64,000 nucleotides of DNA, taken from assembly GCA_963851105.1 (NCBI GenBank), contig CAWKNP010000002.1:1-64000 (forward strand), read 5' to 3'. The notes below the pieces were generated by a model. The model had not been told where the DNA came from, searched no databases, and saw nothing but the letters and a program-made list of their open reading frames with translations. Position numbers and translations under genes: made by a program. Numbering within the stretch: the stretch's first letter is position 1; every line of letters starts with the position of its first letter. The DNA comes from DATARN01 sp963851105. Its GTDB lineage: Bacteria > Actinomycetota > Acidimicrobiia > Acidimicrobiales > Palsa-688. This document shows, in pieces, positions 25,072-33,810 of this stretch.

Positions 25072-25262
25072 GCTTGACAGCCTCCCGGCACCGAAGTCTC
25101 TCCTCCTGTTTTCGGCGTGGGCGGCCGAAAGCCGAACGACATTTGCCCTAAGTCGCCCTTAAGTTCTTTCCGCGGTATTTGCAGGGATCAACGATTGGCG
25201 TGGCGAACCTTTCCCCTGTCTTGCTGCGCACGAAACGGTCGGTCGGGGACCACAAGGAGTCC

Positions 25263-26552
25263 ATGAGGGGTCTCGGGCAGCGACGCGCCTCTCGAAACCG
25301 GTTCATGGTCTTGACCGTCGTGGTGCTGATCGGAGGTGGCGCGGTGGCGGGCGTCGCCGGCGTTGCCATGGCCCGCCAGTCCGGCCACCATCGGACATCG
25401 CTGGCGGGCGCCACCGGGGCGGTTGCGACGGCGAGTTCCGTCCCGCCGTCGATGGCCGGCCGTCGGTCGGCGCCGGTGACCAAGGCCGCCAAAGTGGCCC
25501 CGCGGGGAGCGACCACCACCGTGGCACCGGTGGCACCGGTGGCACCGGTGGCGTCCGTCGCGCCCGCCGGGGCCCGACATGATCCGAGCGCCCTGGTGAC
25601 CGTGACGCAACCGATCACCGCCGCCCAGCTGGCCGCGGTGCGGGCACTCAAAGGGGTCGAGGCAGTCGACGTGATCGACGTGGGCACCGTCACCCTCCTC
25701 GGGGCGCCGGCAACTACCGTCGGCGTCGATCCCGGCACCTTCCGGAACTTCACCCCCAAGGTGAGCGCCGACACCGACGCCTTGTGGCAGTACATCGCGA
25801 CGGGAACGATGGCTTCGTCGTTCGAGATGTCCCGTGACCGCCAGCTGACGCTCGGCGTCAAGGTTCCGGTGGCCGCGGGCAACTCGGCCCAATCCAGCCC
25901 GCAGTGGCTCGGGGCGTTCATGTCGATCGGGCTCCCGGGCGTCGACCTGGTGGTGAGTCGCAGCTTGAGCAGCCAACTCGGGCTCGTACCCAACGCCGGT
26001 CTCGTCGTCAGCGCGCCCGCCGCCGACGCCTTTCAGCTGCAAACTGCCCTCAAGTCGACCGTGCCCACGGCATCGGTGGTGCTGATGCGGCCCGGTCTCG
26101 CCCTCGGCAGCGCGGGGCTCGGGGCCGGGGGCGCGGGCCTCACCCGAGCACAGCTGTCGACCGCCCTGACCGCCGCCGTCAGCCGGGTGGGCCAGCCTTA
26201 CGTGTGGGGCGGGACAGGACCCAACGGCTTCGACTGCTCGGGCCTCGTCGGTTGGTCCTTCGCCGCCGCCGGCGTGCACCTGCCGCGGACGGCCGCCGAG
26301 CAGGCCCAGGCCGGCCCGGCCGTGCCCCTAAGCCAGATCCAGCCCGGGGACCTGCTGTTCTGGTCCTACGATCCCGCCGATCCCGCTTTCATCGACCATG
26401 TCGCCATCTACCTCGGCAATGGACAGATGATCGAGGCGCCGCAGACCGGTTTCTCGGTCCACGTGCTGGCGGTACCGCGGGGACATCTCGTCGGCGCCAT
26501 CCGGATCAACCCGGCGGCGGCCGCTCGTCTCGGCGGTCCCTCCGGCGGCTAG
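25263..26552 (+). CDS. NlpC/P60 family cell-wall hydrolase
   Basis: 429 residues. A single N-terminal membrane anchor or signal (RFMVLTVVVLIGGGAVAGVA) is followed by a Val-Ala-Pro repeat, a middle domain of about 200 residues and a C-terminal NlpC/P60 endopeptidase domain (about 315-425): VGQPYVWGGTGPNGFDCSGL with the catalytic Cys, PGDLLFW, and IDHVAIYLG with the catalytic His. It should cleave stem peptides in peptidoglycan. ATG at 25263 follows AAGGAG at three bases and is preferred over GTG 25200 or TTG 25179. Confidence 0.88.
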   Translation: MRGLGQRRASRNRFMVLTVVVLIGGGAVAGVAGVAMARQSGHHRTSLAGATGAVATASSVPPSMAGRRSAPVTKAAKVAPRGATTTVAPVAPVAPVASVAPAGARHDPSALVTVTQPITAAQLAAVRALKGVEAVDVIDVGTVTLLGAPATTVGVDPGTFRNFTPKVSADTDALWQYIATGTMASSFEMSRDRQLTLGVKVPVAAGNSAQSSPQWLGAFMSIGLPGVDLVVSRSLSSQLGLVPNAGLVVSAPAADAFQLQTALKSTVPTASVVLMRPGLALGSAGLGAGGAGLTRAQLSTALTAAVSRVGQPYVWGGTGPNGFDCSGLVGWSFAAAGVHLPRTAAEQAQAGPAVPLSQIQPGDLLFWSYDPADPAFIDHVAIYLGNGQMIEAPQTGFSVHVLAVPRGHLVGAIRINPAAAARLGGPSGG

Positions 26553-26564
26553 GGGGCGCCTTGC

Positions 26565-26759
26565 CTACAAGCCCAGGGCAACGCCACTGACCGCGTCCAC
26601 CTGGTAGCCCCGGCTCCGCCACGCCGCCGCCTCGGACAGCGCGTCACGGCCCAAGAGGATGACGACCACCTGACCGTTGGGGCGGCGCACGACCTGGGCG
26701 GGACGGGCGAGCCTCGTCGCCGTTGCTGCGGTTTCCGCCAACACAGTCGCTGTCGCCAT
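26565..26759 (-). CDS. Small hypothetical protein (64 aa)
   Basis: A 64-residue protein beginning MATATVLAETAATATRLARP, then a beta-rich part with VVRRPNGQVVVILLGRDAL and WRSRGYQVDAV. GAGGAGG lies six bases before ATG 26759, good evidence for translation. It converges with the NlpC/P60 gene at a distance of 12 bases and diverges from the aldehyde dehydrogenase gene. No family recognised. Confidence 0.6.
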   Translation of the reverse strand: MATATVLAETAATATRLARPAQVVRRPNGQVVVILLGRDALSEAAAWRSRGYQVDAVSGVALGL

Positions 26760-26863
26760 CGGGGGCCTCCTCGGATCCATCTACCTGGTACAGAGTCGGC
26801 AGAATCGGCCCTGATACTTGAGACTCTGCTCAAAGAGAGTTCTTCTGGATAGAGTCCGCGCCC

Positions 26864-28288
26864 ATGGCAATCGAGGACCGGGGCCAGCTGTACATCGACG
26901 GTCAATGGGTGGCTCCGCGGGCTACGAGCACGATCGAGGTGATCAACGCCACCACCGAGGAGGTCATGGGCCGGGTCCCGGCGGGCGGCCAGGCCGATGT
27001 CGACCGCGCCGTCGCCGCCGCCCGGGCGGCGGGGCGTGAGTGGGGCGCGTTCGACCGCGACGAGCGGTCCAAGTGCCTGCGGCGCATCACCGAAGGCCTT
27101 CAGGCGAGGATGATGGACATCGCCACGGTCATTGCCCAGGAGGTGGGCACGCCTGTCAACCTGGCCATGATCATCCAGGCCGGCCTGCCCATCATGACCT
27201 TCAGTGCCATGGGTGACCTGGCCAACTCGTTCGCGTTCGAGGAGGCACTGGGGTCATCGATTGTGATCCGCGAGCCCATCGGCGTCGTCGGTGCCATCAC
27301 GCCGTGGAATTATCCGCTGCACCAGCTGGCCGCCAAGGTGGCGCCCGCCCTGGCCGCGGGGTGCACCGTCGTGGCCAAGCCGTCGGAGGTGGCGCCGCTC
27401 AGCGCGTTCATCTTGGCTGAGGTCATCGACGGCGCCGGGCTCCCGCCGGGGGTGTTCAATCTCGTCACCGGGTTCGGGCCGGTCGCCGGCGAGGCCATCG
27501 CGAGCCACCCCGACATCGACATGGTCAGCTTCACCGGCTCGACCCGTGCGGGCCGCCGGGTGAGCGAGCTGGCCGCCGCCTCGGTCAAGCGGGTGACCCT
27601 CGAACTTGGCGGCAAGAGCCCCAACGTGTTCCTCGACGATGCCGACGTCATCGCCGCGGTTCGCGACGGGGTGGCCAAGGCGTTCCTCAACTCGGGCCAG
27701 ACATGCTCGGCGTTGACCCGGATGATCGTGCCAAGGTCCCGGTTGGCGGAAGTCGAGAACCTGGTGGTGGCGGCGGTGGCGAGCTACGTGCCCGGCGACC
27801 CGCTGAACCCGGGGACCCGGCTGGGCCCGCTGGCCAGCGCGGCCCAGCGCGATCGGGTGCGGGGCTACATCACCGCGGGCGTGGCTGGGGGGGCCAAGCT
27901 GCTGGCCGGAGGCCCCGACGCCCCCGAGGGATTGGAACGAGGCTTCTTCGTGCGGCCCACCGTGTTCTCCGATGTGGATCCGGGATCGGCGATCGCCCAG
28001 GAGGAGATCTTCGGACCGGTGCTGGCGATCATCGCCTACGACACCGAGGCCGAGGCGGTGGCGATCGCCAACGGCACCGTGTACGGACTGGCGGCGGGGG
28101 TGTGGTCCGGTGACCGAGAGCGCGCCATCGCGATGGCCCGCCGGTTGCAGGCCGGCCAGGTGGAGGTGAACGGGGGGCCGTTCAACCCCCAGGCACCCTT
28201 CGGGGGGTACAAGCAGTCGGGCAACGGGAGGGAGCTCGGACCGTTCGGTTTCGAAGAATTCCTCGAGGTGAAGTCGCTGCAGCTGTAG
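26864..28288 (+). CDS. NAD(P)-dependent aldehyde dehydrogenase
   Basis: 474 residues of the ALDH superfamily. It oxidises an aldehyde to the acid with NAD(P). Visible are the N-terminal YIDGQWV, the cofactor and oxyanion motif TPWNYPLHQLAAKVAPALAA, KPSEVAPLSA, FTGSTRAGRRV, the catalytic Glu in LELGGKSPNVFLDDAD, the catalytic Cys in NSGQTCSALTR and EEIFGPVLAI. Substrate range cannot be told. It converges with cbiX and is otherwise alone. Confidence 0.93.
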   Translation: MAIEDRGQLYIDGQWVAPRATSTIEVINATTEEVMGRVPAGGQADVDRAVAAARAAGREWGAFDRDERSKCLRRITEGLQARMMDIATVIAQEVGTPVNLAMIIQAGLPIMTFSAMGDLANSFAFEEALGSSIVIREPIGVVGAITPWNYPLHQLAAKVAPALAAGCTVVAKPSEVAPLSAFILAEVIDGAGLPPGVFNLVTGFGPVAGEAIASHPDIDMVSFTGSTRAGRRVSELAAASVKRVTLELGGKSPNVFLDDADVIAAVRDGVAKAFLNSGQTCSALTRMIVPRSRLAEVENLVVAAVASYVPGDPLNPGTRLGPLASAAQRDRVRGYITAGVAGGAKLLAGGPDAPEGLERGFFVRPTVFSDVDPGSAIAQEEIFGPVLAIIAYDTEAEAVAIANGTVYGLAAGVWSGDRERAIAMARRLQAGQVEVNGGPFNPQAPFGGYKQSGNGRELGPFGFEEFLEVKSLQL

Positions 28289-28302
28289 TCGGCAGGCCCC
28301 GA

Positions 28303-29127
28303 TCAGTGGTGATGCTCACCGCGGTGTCCGGGCATGGCCACCCGGTACGTGCAGCAGTCGCAGTTCATTCGGGTGTCGCCGTCGCGGGCCTCCCGGTAGC
28401 GGTCCAGCACCAACTGGGCCAGGCGGCGGTCGGGGCCCAACTCCTCACCGGCGCGGACCTCGATGCCGGGGTGCTCGCGGGCCCATGCCTGCGCCTGGGC
28501 CCCGATCCGCTCGACCAGCACCCCGGTGAAGAGGAAGTAGGGGAACACCGCGATGCGCTCGGCGCCGAGGCGGCGGCACCGCTCGAGGGCGGTGGGCACC
28601 GAAGGTGGGGCCAGCGAGACGAAAGCGGCCTCCACGAACTCCGCGCCACCGCCGTCGCCGAGCAGCCGGGCGACCTTGAACAGGTCGGCGTTGGCATCGG
28701 GGTCGCTCGATCCCCGGCTCACCGCCACCACCGCGGTCGCCTGGGTGGGCCAGCCCGCGGTCACGGCCCGGATGCGCTCGCCTGCGACGTCGAGGGGGGT
28801 GGGATGGATGCCGAGGGCCCGGGCGTAGGCGAAGGTCACGCCGGGATGGCGGCGGCGGGCGCGGGCCAGCGCCGCGGGCCCGTCGTTTTTCATGTGGCCG
28901 GCGCCGAGCAGCACGAGGGGGACGGCGACCACGCTGGTGGCCCCGGCGGCGACCAGGCCCGCGATGGCGGTGTCGAGGTCGGGCTCCGCCAGTTCGATGA
29001 ACCCGCAGCCGAGGCGCAGGTCCGGGGCCTCGGACTGCACGGCGTCGGCGAAGCGCCAGTACGCCTCGACACCGCGCGCCGAGCGGCTCCCGTGGCCGAC
29101 CAGCAGCAGCGCGGGAGCTTCAGCCAT
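28303..29127 (-). CDS. cbiX: Sirohydrochlorin chelatase CbiX (long form)
   Basis: 274 residues in two related halves, the long CbiX/SirB layout. It inserts cobalt (or iron, for siroheme) into sirohydrochlorin. Seen: LLLVGHGSRSARGVE with the catalytic His, PLVLLGAGHMKNDGPAAL, and FPYFLFTGVLVERI. The C-terminus carries MNCDCCTYR, then PGHRGEHHH, a Cys- and His-rich tail seen in some CbiX proteins and thought to bind metal or an Fe-S cluster. Its ATG overlaps the end of cobH by eight bases; it is the last gene of the cobI operon. The metal used is not certain, since NirB in the window also needs siroheme. Confidence 0.9.
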   Translation of the reverse strand: MAEAPALLLVGHGSRSARGVEAYWRFADAVQSEAPDLRLGCGFIELAEPDLDTAIAGLVAAGATSVVAVPLVLLGAGHMKNDGPAALARARRRHPGVTFAYARALGIHPTPLDVAGERIRAVTAGWPTQATAVVAVSRGSSDPDANADLFKVARLLGDGGGAEFVEAAFVSLAPPSVPTALERCRRLGAERIAVFPYFLFTGVLVERIGAQAQAWAREHPGIEVRAGEELGPDRRLAQLVLDRYREARDGDTRMNCDCCTYRVAMPGHRGEHHH

Positions 29128-29695
29128 GGGCCAGCCGCACGATGGCGTTGCAGGCGGCGGCCGCGGCCGCCGAGCCCCCTTTTTCCCCGACATTGCTGAT
29201 GACCGCCAGCCCGCTGCACCGGGCCGCTTCCTTGGCCGCGGCCGCGCCGACGAATCCGACGGGCATGGCGATGACGGCCGCGGGCGCCAGGCGCCCGGCG
29301 GCGGCGAGGGCGAGGACCTGGTAGAGGGCGGTCGGGGCGCAGCCGATCACGAACACCGCCCCGTCGGGGTGGCGCTCGGCGGCGAGGGTCATGGCGGCGG
29401 CGCTGCGGGTGCCGGTGCCCTTGGCCACCGCCTCGCCGAGGTAGCACCGGGCGGTGACGCCGGTGATGGCGACTCGGGTCATCTCCACGTCGGTAACGAC
29501 CGGATGGCCGCCGGCGAGGGCCGCCACCGCCGCCGCCACGGCCGCTTCGGGCGCCATGACGGTGGCCGCGTAGTCGACGTCGGCGGTGGCGTGGATCACC
29601 CGGGCCACCACGGCGCGCGGCCCCGGCGCCAGATGGGACAGGTCGACGCGCCCGGCGAGGATCTGGTAGCTCTGCGCCTCGATGGGATGGATCAC
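29120..29695 (-). CDS. cobH: Precorrin-8X methylmutase
   Basis: 191 residues. It moves the C11 methyl group to C12, forming hydrogenobyrinate or cobyrinate. The catalytic His is His35 in VARVIHATADVDY; VTDVEMTRVAI, NVGEKGGSA and the loop PVGFVGAAAAKEA are all family features. It starts with GTG, overlapping the ferredoxin stop as GTGA. The alternative name for the anaerobic route is CbiC. Confidence 0.94.
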   Translation of the reverse strand: MIHPIEAQSYQILAGRVDLSHLAPGPRAVVARVIHATADVDYAATVMAPEAAVAAAVAALAGGHPVVTDVEMTRVAITGVTARCYLGEAVAKGTGTRSAAAMTLAAERHPDGAVFVIGCAPTALYQVLALAAAGRLAPAAVIAMPVGFVGAAAAKEAARCSGLAVISNVGEKGGSAAAAAACNAIVRLAHG

Positions 29696-29874
29696 GGCGT
29701 CGCGACCTCACCGATGGCGTCGGTCGGGCAGATCTCGAGGCACGCCCCGCAGCCGGTGCAGCGCTCGTCGATCACCGCCGGGCGCCGGGGGGCGCGCACG
29801 AGCGCTCGGGTCGGGCAGGTGATCAGGCACTGCCCGCAGGCGGTGCAGCGGCTGTCGATCACGACGGTGGTCAC
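29692..29874 (-). CDS. 2[4Fe-4S] ferredoxin inside the cobalamin operon
   Basis: 60 residues with two complete CxxCxxCxxxCP motifs, C10/C13/C16/C20 and C39/C42/C45/C49, the bacterial 2[4Fe-4S] ferredoxin pattern. It starts with GTG at 29874, overlapping the cobJ stop, and its own stop overlaps the cobH start, so it is translated as part of the operon. It may supply electrons to a reductive step of corrin synthesis (precorrin-6A reduction or cobalt reduction), but this is inference. Confidence 0.85.
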   Translation of the reverse strand: MTTVVIDSRCTACGQCLITCPTRALVRAPRRPAVIDERCTGCGACLEICPTDAIGEVATP

Positions 29875-31514
29875 CGGTAGCCCCGGGGGGTGACCATGCG
29901 CCCGTTGACGACTCTGGTGGTGGTGGCGCCGATGATCACGCAGGTTGTCATCCCGACGACGGTGGTGTCGAGATCGCCGAGGGTGGTGATCACCGCCGCC
30001 TCGGTGGCCCGGCCGGCGTCGGTGACCAGCCCGACGGGTGTCGTGGCCGCCCGGCGCTCGAGCAGGATCTGCTGGGCCGCCGGCAGCTGCCACGTGCGGC
30101 GCTCGGATCGCGGGTTGTAGAAGGCGACGACGAGGTCGGCCTCGGCCGCCGCCCGGATCCGTCGCTCGATCTCGTCCCAGCTGGTCAGTAGGTCCGAGAG
30201 GCTGATCGCGACGTGGTCATGGCCGAGGGGCGCGCCGAGGACGGCTGCCGCCGCGGTGGCGGCGGTGACACCTGGTACCACGTCGACGTCGACGGTGCCG
30301 TCGGCCAGTTCGAGCACGAGGGAGGCCAGGGCGTAGATGCCGGCGTCCCCGGAGCACACGAGGGCCACTCGCCGCCCGGCACCGGCTTCCGCCAGCGCCT
30401 GCTTGGCCCGGACCGTTTCCTCGCCGATGGGCGACGCCACCACCTGCTGGGCGGCGCCGAGGAGCTCGCCGCACTGGTCGATGTAGGCCCGGTAGCCGAT
30501 GACCAGCTCCGCCCCCCGGATGGCGGTGGTGGCGGCGGGCGTCCGGTGCTCGGCCGTGCCCGGTCCGAGGCCGACGACCGAGAGATGGCCCCGGGGGTGG
30601 GCGCGACGGGCGATGGCCACCGTTGCCCGGGCGGAGGATCGTTTGGGCACCACCAGCTCACCGCCGGGGCCCGCCGCGAGCAGCGCCGCCGCCTCGCACA
30701 CGCTCGGTGTTCCGACCGCGGCGCGGACGGTCTCGCTCGGGGTGGGAACAGCGACGCTTGCCAACTGCTCGGAGCCGAAGGCCCGGATGCGATGGCCGAG
30801 GGACACGATGGCGGGCGCCGTCGCCCGGCGGTCGATGGTCGCCACTTCGGCGATCGACTCCGGCGCCAGGTTGGCCGCGGCCAGGGATTGTGCCAGCAGG
30901 CGGGCGACCTCGCCGGCCTGGGCGTCGGTCGAGGTCCCCACGCCGGCGACGAGCGAGGCGGGATGGAGGGCGGCTTGGCCCGCTTGGAGGCGCTGTCGTT
31001 CGTCGGTGACGGTGACGAGCACTCGGCCGGCGGGATCGTGGGTGAGGGGGACGGGCCAGTTGCGGGGGTTGGCGACCCTGACTCCGTGGCCGTCGCCGTC
31101 GAGGAGGGCGATGGTCACCGCCGCGATGTCGCCGGTGGCCGTGAAGCCCGGCAGTTGGTCGAGCCCGGCGATGCCCATGGCATCGGTGGCAGTGGTGATG
31201 ACCGCTTCGGCGCCAAGGGCCCGAGCCACGTCTCGGGCGAGGTCATTGGCGCCGCCACCGTGGCCACCGCACAGCGCCACCGCGAAGCGGCCCGCCTCGT
31301 CCACGCAGACCACCGCGGGGTCGCGGCGCTTATCGGTGAGGAGTGGGGCGATGATGCGCACCGCGGCACCGGTGGCCAGGAACAGCACGAAACCGTCCAT
31401 CTCGTGCCAGCGGGCCGCAACCGTCTCGGCGGCATGACCGCCGTGGTGTTCGTAGGGAAGATGGCCGGCGAGCGCCTGGCCCCGGGCCGTGACCGAGACG
31501 GCCAGGACGTTCAC
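29871..31514 (-). CDS. cobJ: CbiG-CobJ fusion: cobalt-precorrin-5A hydrolase / precorrin-3B C17-methyltransferase
   Basis: 547 residues. The N-terminal part (about 1-300) is CbiG: GHLPYEHHGGHA, LFLATGAAVRIIAPLL, ALCGGHGGGANDLARDVA, and the C-terminal CbiG segment with SLVAGVGTSTDA. The C-terminal 240 residues are an SAM-dependent CobJ/CbiH methyltransferase (LSVVGLGPGTAEHRTPAA, ALVCSGDAGIYALASL, DVDVVPGVTAATAAAA, VVAFYNPRSERRTWQL). CbiG opens the ring-A lactone in the anaerobic route. GTG at 31514 overlaps the cobL stop as GTGA. A longer open frame extends into the cobL region only because cobL is frameshifted. Confidence 0.9.
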   Translation of the reverse strand: MNVLAVSVTARGQALAGHLPYEHHGGHAAETVAARWHEMDGFVLFLATGAAVRIIAPLLTDKRRDPAVVCVDEAGRFAVALCGGHGGGANDLARDVARALGAEAVITTATDAMGIAGLDQLPGFTATGDIAAVTIALLDGDGHGVRVANPRNWPVPLTHDPAGRVLVTVTDERQRLQAGQAALHPASLVAGVGTSTDAQAGEVARLLAQSLAAANLAPESIAEVATIDRRATAPAIVSLGHRIRAFGSEQLASVAVPTPSETVRAAVGTPSVCEAAALLAAGPGGELVVPKRSSARATVAIARRAHPRGHLSVVGLGPGTAEHRTPAATTAIRGAELVIGYRAYIDQCGELLGAAQQVVASPIGEETVRAKQALAEAGAGRRVALVCSGDAGIYALASLVLELADGTVDVDVVPGVTAATAAAAVLGAPLGHDHVAISLSDLLTSWDEIERRIRAAAEADLVVAFYNPRSERRTWQLPAAQQILLERRAATTPVGLVTDAGRATEAAVITTLGDLDTTVVGMTTCVIIGATTTRVVNGRMVTPRGYR

Positions 31515-32669
31515 GACCGGGACCCCCAGGCCACGAAGACAGGGTTCTCGGCGGCCAGGCGCCAGCCGCCCGCGGCGAGGCGCTCGCCCCGGCTGATCGC
31601 CACCTGGACGACGTGACCGAGCCGTTCCGCGGCCACCGCGGCCCGGTCCAGCGCCGCGAAGGTCGCCACCACCGCGCCGCCGGGGCGGAGCCGGGCGAGG
31701 ACCGCGTCGAGGACCTCGGGGCCGCCGCCGCCCACGAATACCCGGTCGGGGTCGGGGAGCGCGGCCAAGGCGGCGGGGGCTGCGGCCTCGATCACCGTCA
31801 CCGCGGCTCGCAGGCGCCTGGCGTTGGTCTCGATGCGGCGGGCGTCGTCGGGGCGGCGTTCGACGGCGAAGACCTGAAGGCCCGGGGCCAGCAGGGCGGC
31901 TTCGATGGCGACGCTGCCGCTGCCCGCCCCGACATCCCACAGCACGCCGGTATCGGGGAGGTCGAGGCGGGCGAGAGCGACCGACCGCACCTCGGCTTTG
32001 GTGATCATCCCGCCGCGATGGGCGAAGGCCGCCTCCGGCCGGCCCCAGGTGAGCTGGGGCGCAGGCGCCACCGGATCGCCCCGGAGGACGACCACAACCG
32101 ACAGCGGGTCCCAGGTGTGATTCGCCAGCCCGGCCACGTCGGTGCTGGTGACGCTCTCGCCGGGCAGACCCAGCCGGCTGCAGATCCGTATCGCGGCGGG
32201 GGCGGCGCCGATGGCCAGCAGCTCCTTGCCCAGCGCTTCGGGTGGGCTGTCGGGGGACATGAGGACCGCCGCCTTGGTCGCGGTGGCGACGGCCGCCGCC
32301 GCCTGGGCGAGCGGGCGGCCGTGGGCCGAGACCACCAGGGCGTCGTCCCACGGCGATCCCGAGACGGGCGAAGGCCACGCTGACCGACGACGGGGCGGGG
32401 TGGACCTCGAGGGCTTCGGGGCCGAAGCGGGCGGCCAAGGCCCGCACGATGCCGAAGAAGCCGGGGTCGCCCGACGCCAGTACCGCGACCGTGCCGGGCT
32501 CGGCGGCGATGGCCGCGAGCACCGCGGTGAGGTCGCCGGCGATCGTGACCGTCCTGGTCTCTGGGGGTACGGCCACGATTTCGAGCTGGCGGGCACCGCC
32601 GGCTAAAAGCGCCACCGGGGGCAGCGGCGCTTGAAGCGGGAGGCCGACGACGAGGATCCGCCTAGCCAT
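31511..32669 (-). CDS. cobL: Precorrin-6Y C5,15-methyltransferase (CbiE-CbiT), single-base frameshift
   Basis: CobL methylates C5 and C15 and decarboxylates the acetate side chain. The frame from ATG 32669 gives a good CbiE start (RRILVVGLPLQ, ASGDPGFFGIVRALAARFGP, PAPSSVSVAFARLGIA) for about 107 residues. The homology then continues in another frame, WDDALVVSAHGRPLAQ to WGSRS, with the CbiT methyltransferase motif WDVGAGSGSVAIEAALL. Removing one base, C at 32351 on the plus strand, restores LGIAWDDALVV. The span is 3n+1 bases. All flanking genes are intact and coupled, so a sequencing or assembly error is likely, but a real lesion is possible. Confidence 0.85.
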
Positions 32670-33810
32670 GGGCGATCAAGGCCTCACCTTCGAAGTCGAC
32701 CATGAAGACCTCGACGGCCAGGGCCCCGTCGACGTGGCGGCGGCAGGCGGCCGCGGCCCGCCGGCACAGGACGGAGAGGGGCTCGAGGTTTCCCGTGGCC
32801 ACGCACACCTCGAAGAAGTGCCGTGCGGTCGCCGTCTCGGTGGCCGCCGCCACGACCGGCGGCGGGGCCCCCGCCTCGGCCGCGACGGCCGCCAGCAGCG
32901 AGGTGTCGACCTCCGAGCGGTGGAAGTGGGTCATCATCACGCCTGCCGCCAACTTGGCGATCTTGCCCGCCATACCGACGAACGTGGCCGCGGTCATGGC
33001 CCGTTGCGCGACCCGGCGCAGGCAGACACCGGTGAAGTCGCCGACCTCGACCACGCAGACGTCGGCCACGCCCGGCAACAACCGCTGGGCGGCGCGCTCG
33101 GAGCGGCTGCCGGTGGCAAGGACCATGTGGGTCTCGCCTTGGGCGGCGGCGACGTCGACTTGTTGCACGACCGAGGCGCGATAGGCAGCGGTGGAGAAGG
33201 GCCGCACGATGCCAGTCGTGCCCAGGATGGAGATGCCGCCCACGATGCCGAGGCGGGCGTTGGAGGTCTTCTCGGCCATCGCTTCGCCGCCGGGTACGGA
33301 GAAGCGGACCTCTATCAGGCGGTCGCCGGTCCCGCGTTCGGCCGCGTCGGCGGCGCCGGGAGCCGGGGCGGCCGCAGTGGCTTTGGTGGCTTCGGCCAGG
33401 GCGCCCATGATCATGAGGCGGGGAACCCGGTTGATGGCCGGGGCCCCGACCGGGAGACCCAGGCCAGGCAGGGTGACGGTCCCGATACCGGGACCGGCGA
33501 GGAGAAGTGAAGACCCTTTTCCCGCGTTCGCCCACGACGCCACGGCCGTCATGCGGGCCCCGTCGGTGCAGTCGGGGTCGTCGCCCGCGTCCTTGACGAC
33601 GATGGCGGCCGGCCCGTCGCTCTCCACCGGAAAGGCGACCCTGCGGCCGCCGGGGAGGGCGACGTCGACCTCGGTGGGGACGGTGCCCGTCATCAGGGCG
33701 ATGGCGGAGGCCTTGGCCGCGGCCGAGGCGCAGGTTCCCGTGGTCCAGCCGGTACGCAGGCCCTTGTCGGGGCGGGCGGGGGCGACGTTCTTCGGGCCGC
33801 TAGCAGTCAT
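32662..33810 (-). CDS. cbiD: Cobalt-precorrin-5B C1-methyltransferase
   Basis: 382 residues. CbiD methylates C1 in the anaerobic branch. The N-terminal LRTGWTTGTCASAAAKASAI is the family hallmark; VKDAGDDPDCTDGA, GIGTVTLPGLGLPVG, GISILGTTGIV and MAGKIAKLAAGVMMTHFHRS also fit. ATG at 33810 overlaps the cobM stop (ATGA); the frame upstream of it is only antisense noise to nothing and overlaps cobM. Its presence shows the corrin ring is contracted by the oxygen-independent type of chemistry. Confidence 0.94.
   Translation of the reverse strand: MTASGPKNVAPARPDKGLRTGWTTGTCASAAAKASAIALMTGTVPTEVDVALPGGRRVAFPVESDGPAAIVVKDAGDDPDCTDGARMTAVASWANAGKGSSLLLAGPGIGTVTLPGLGLPVGAPAINRVPRLMIMGALAEATKATAAAPAPGAADAAERGTGDRLIEVRFSVPGGEAMAEKTSNARLGIVGGISILGTTGIVRPFSTAAYRASVVQQVDVAAAQGETHMVLATGSRSERAAQRLLPGVADVCVVEVGDFTGVCLRRVAQRAMTAATFVGMAGKIAKLAAGVMMTHFHRSEVDTSLLAAVAAEAGAPPPVVAAATETATARHFFEVCVATGNLEPLSVLCRRAAAACRRHVDGALAVEVFMVDFEGEALIAHG

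Noticed and set aside
29871..32669. A single 932-codon minus-strand frame suggesting a CobL-CbiG-CobJ triple fusion
   Set aside because: The middle of this frame is Arg/Gly/Pro noise, while true CobL homology continues in another frame with its own stop overlapping the cbiG-cobJ GTG. It results from the cobL frameshift.
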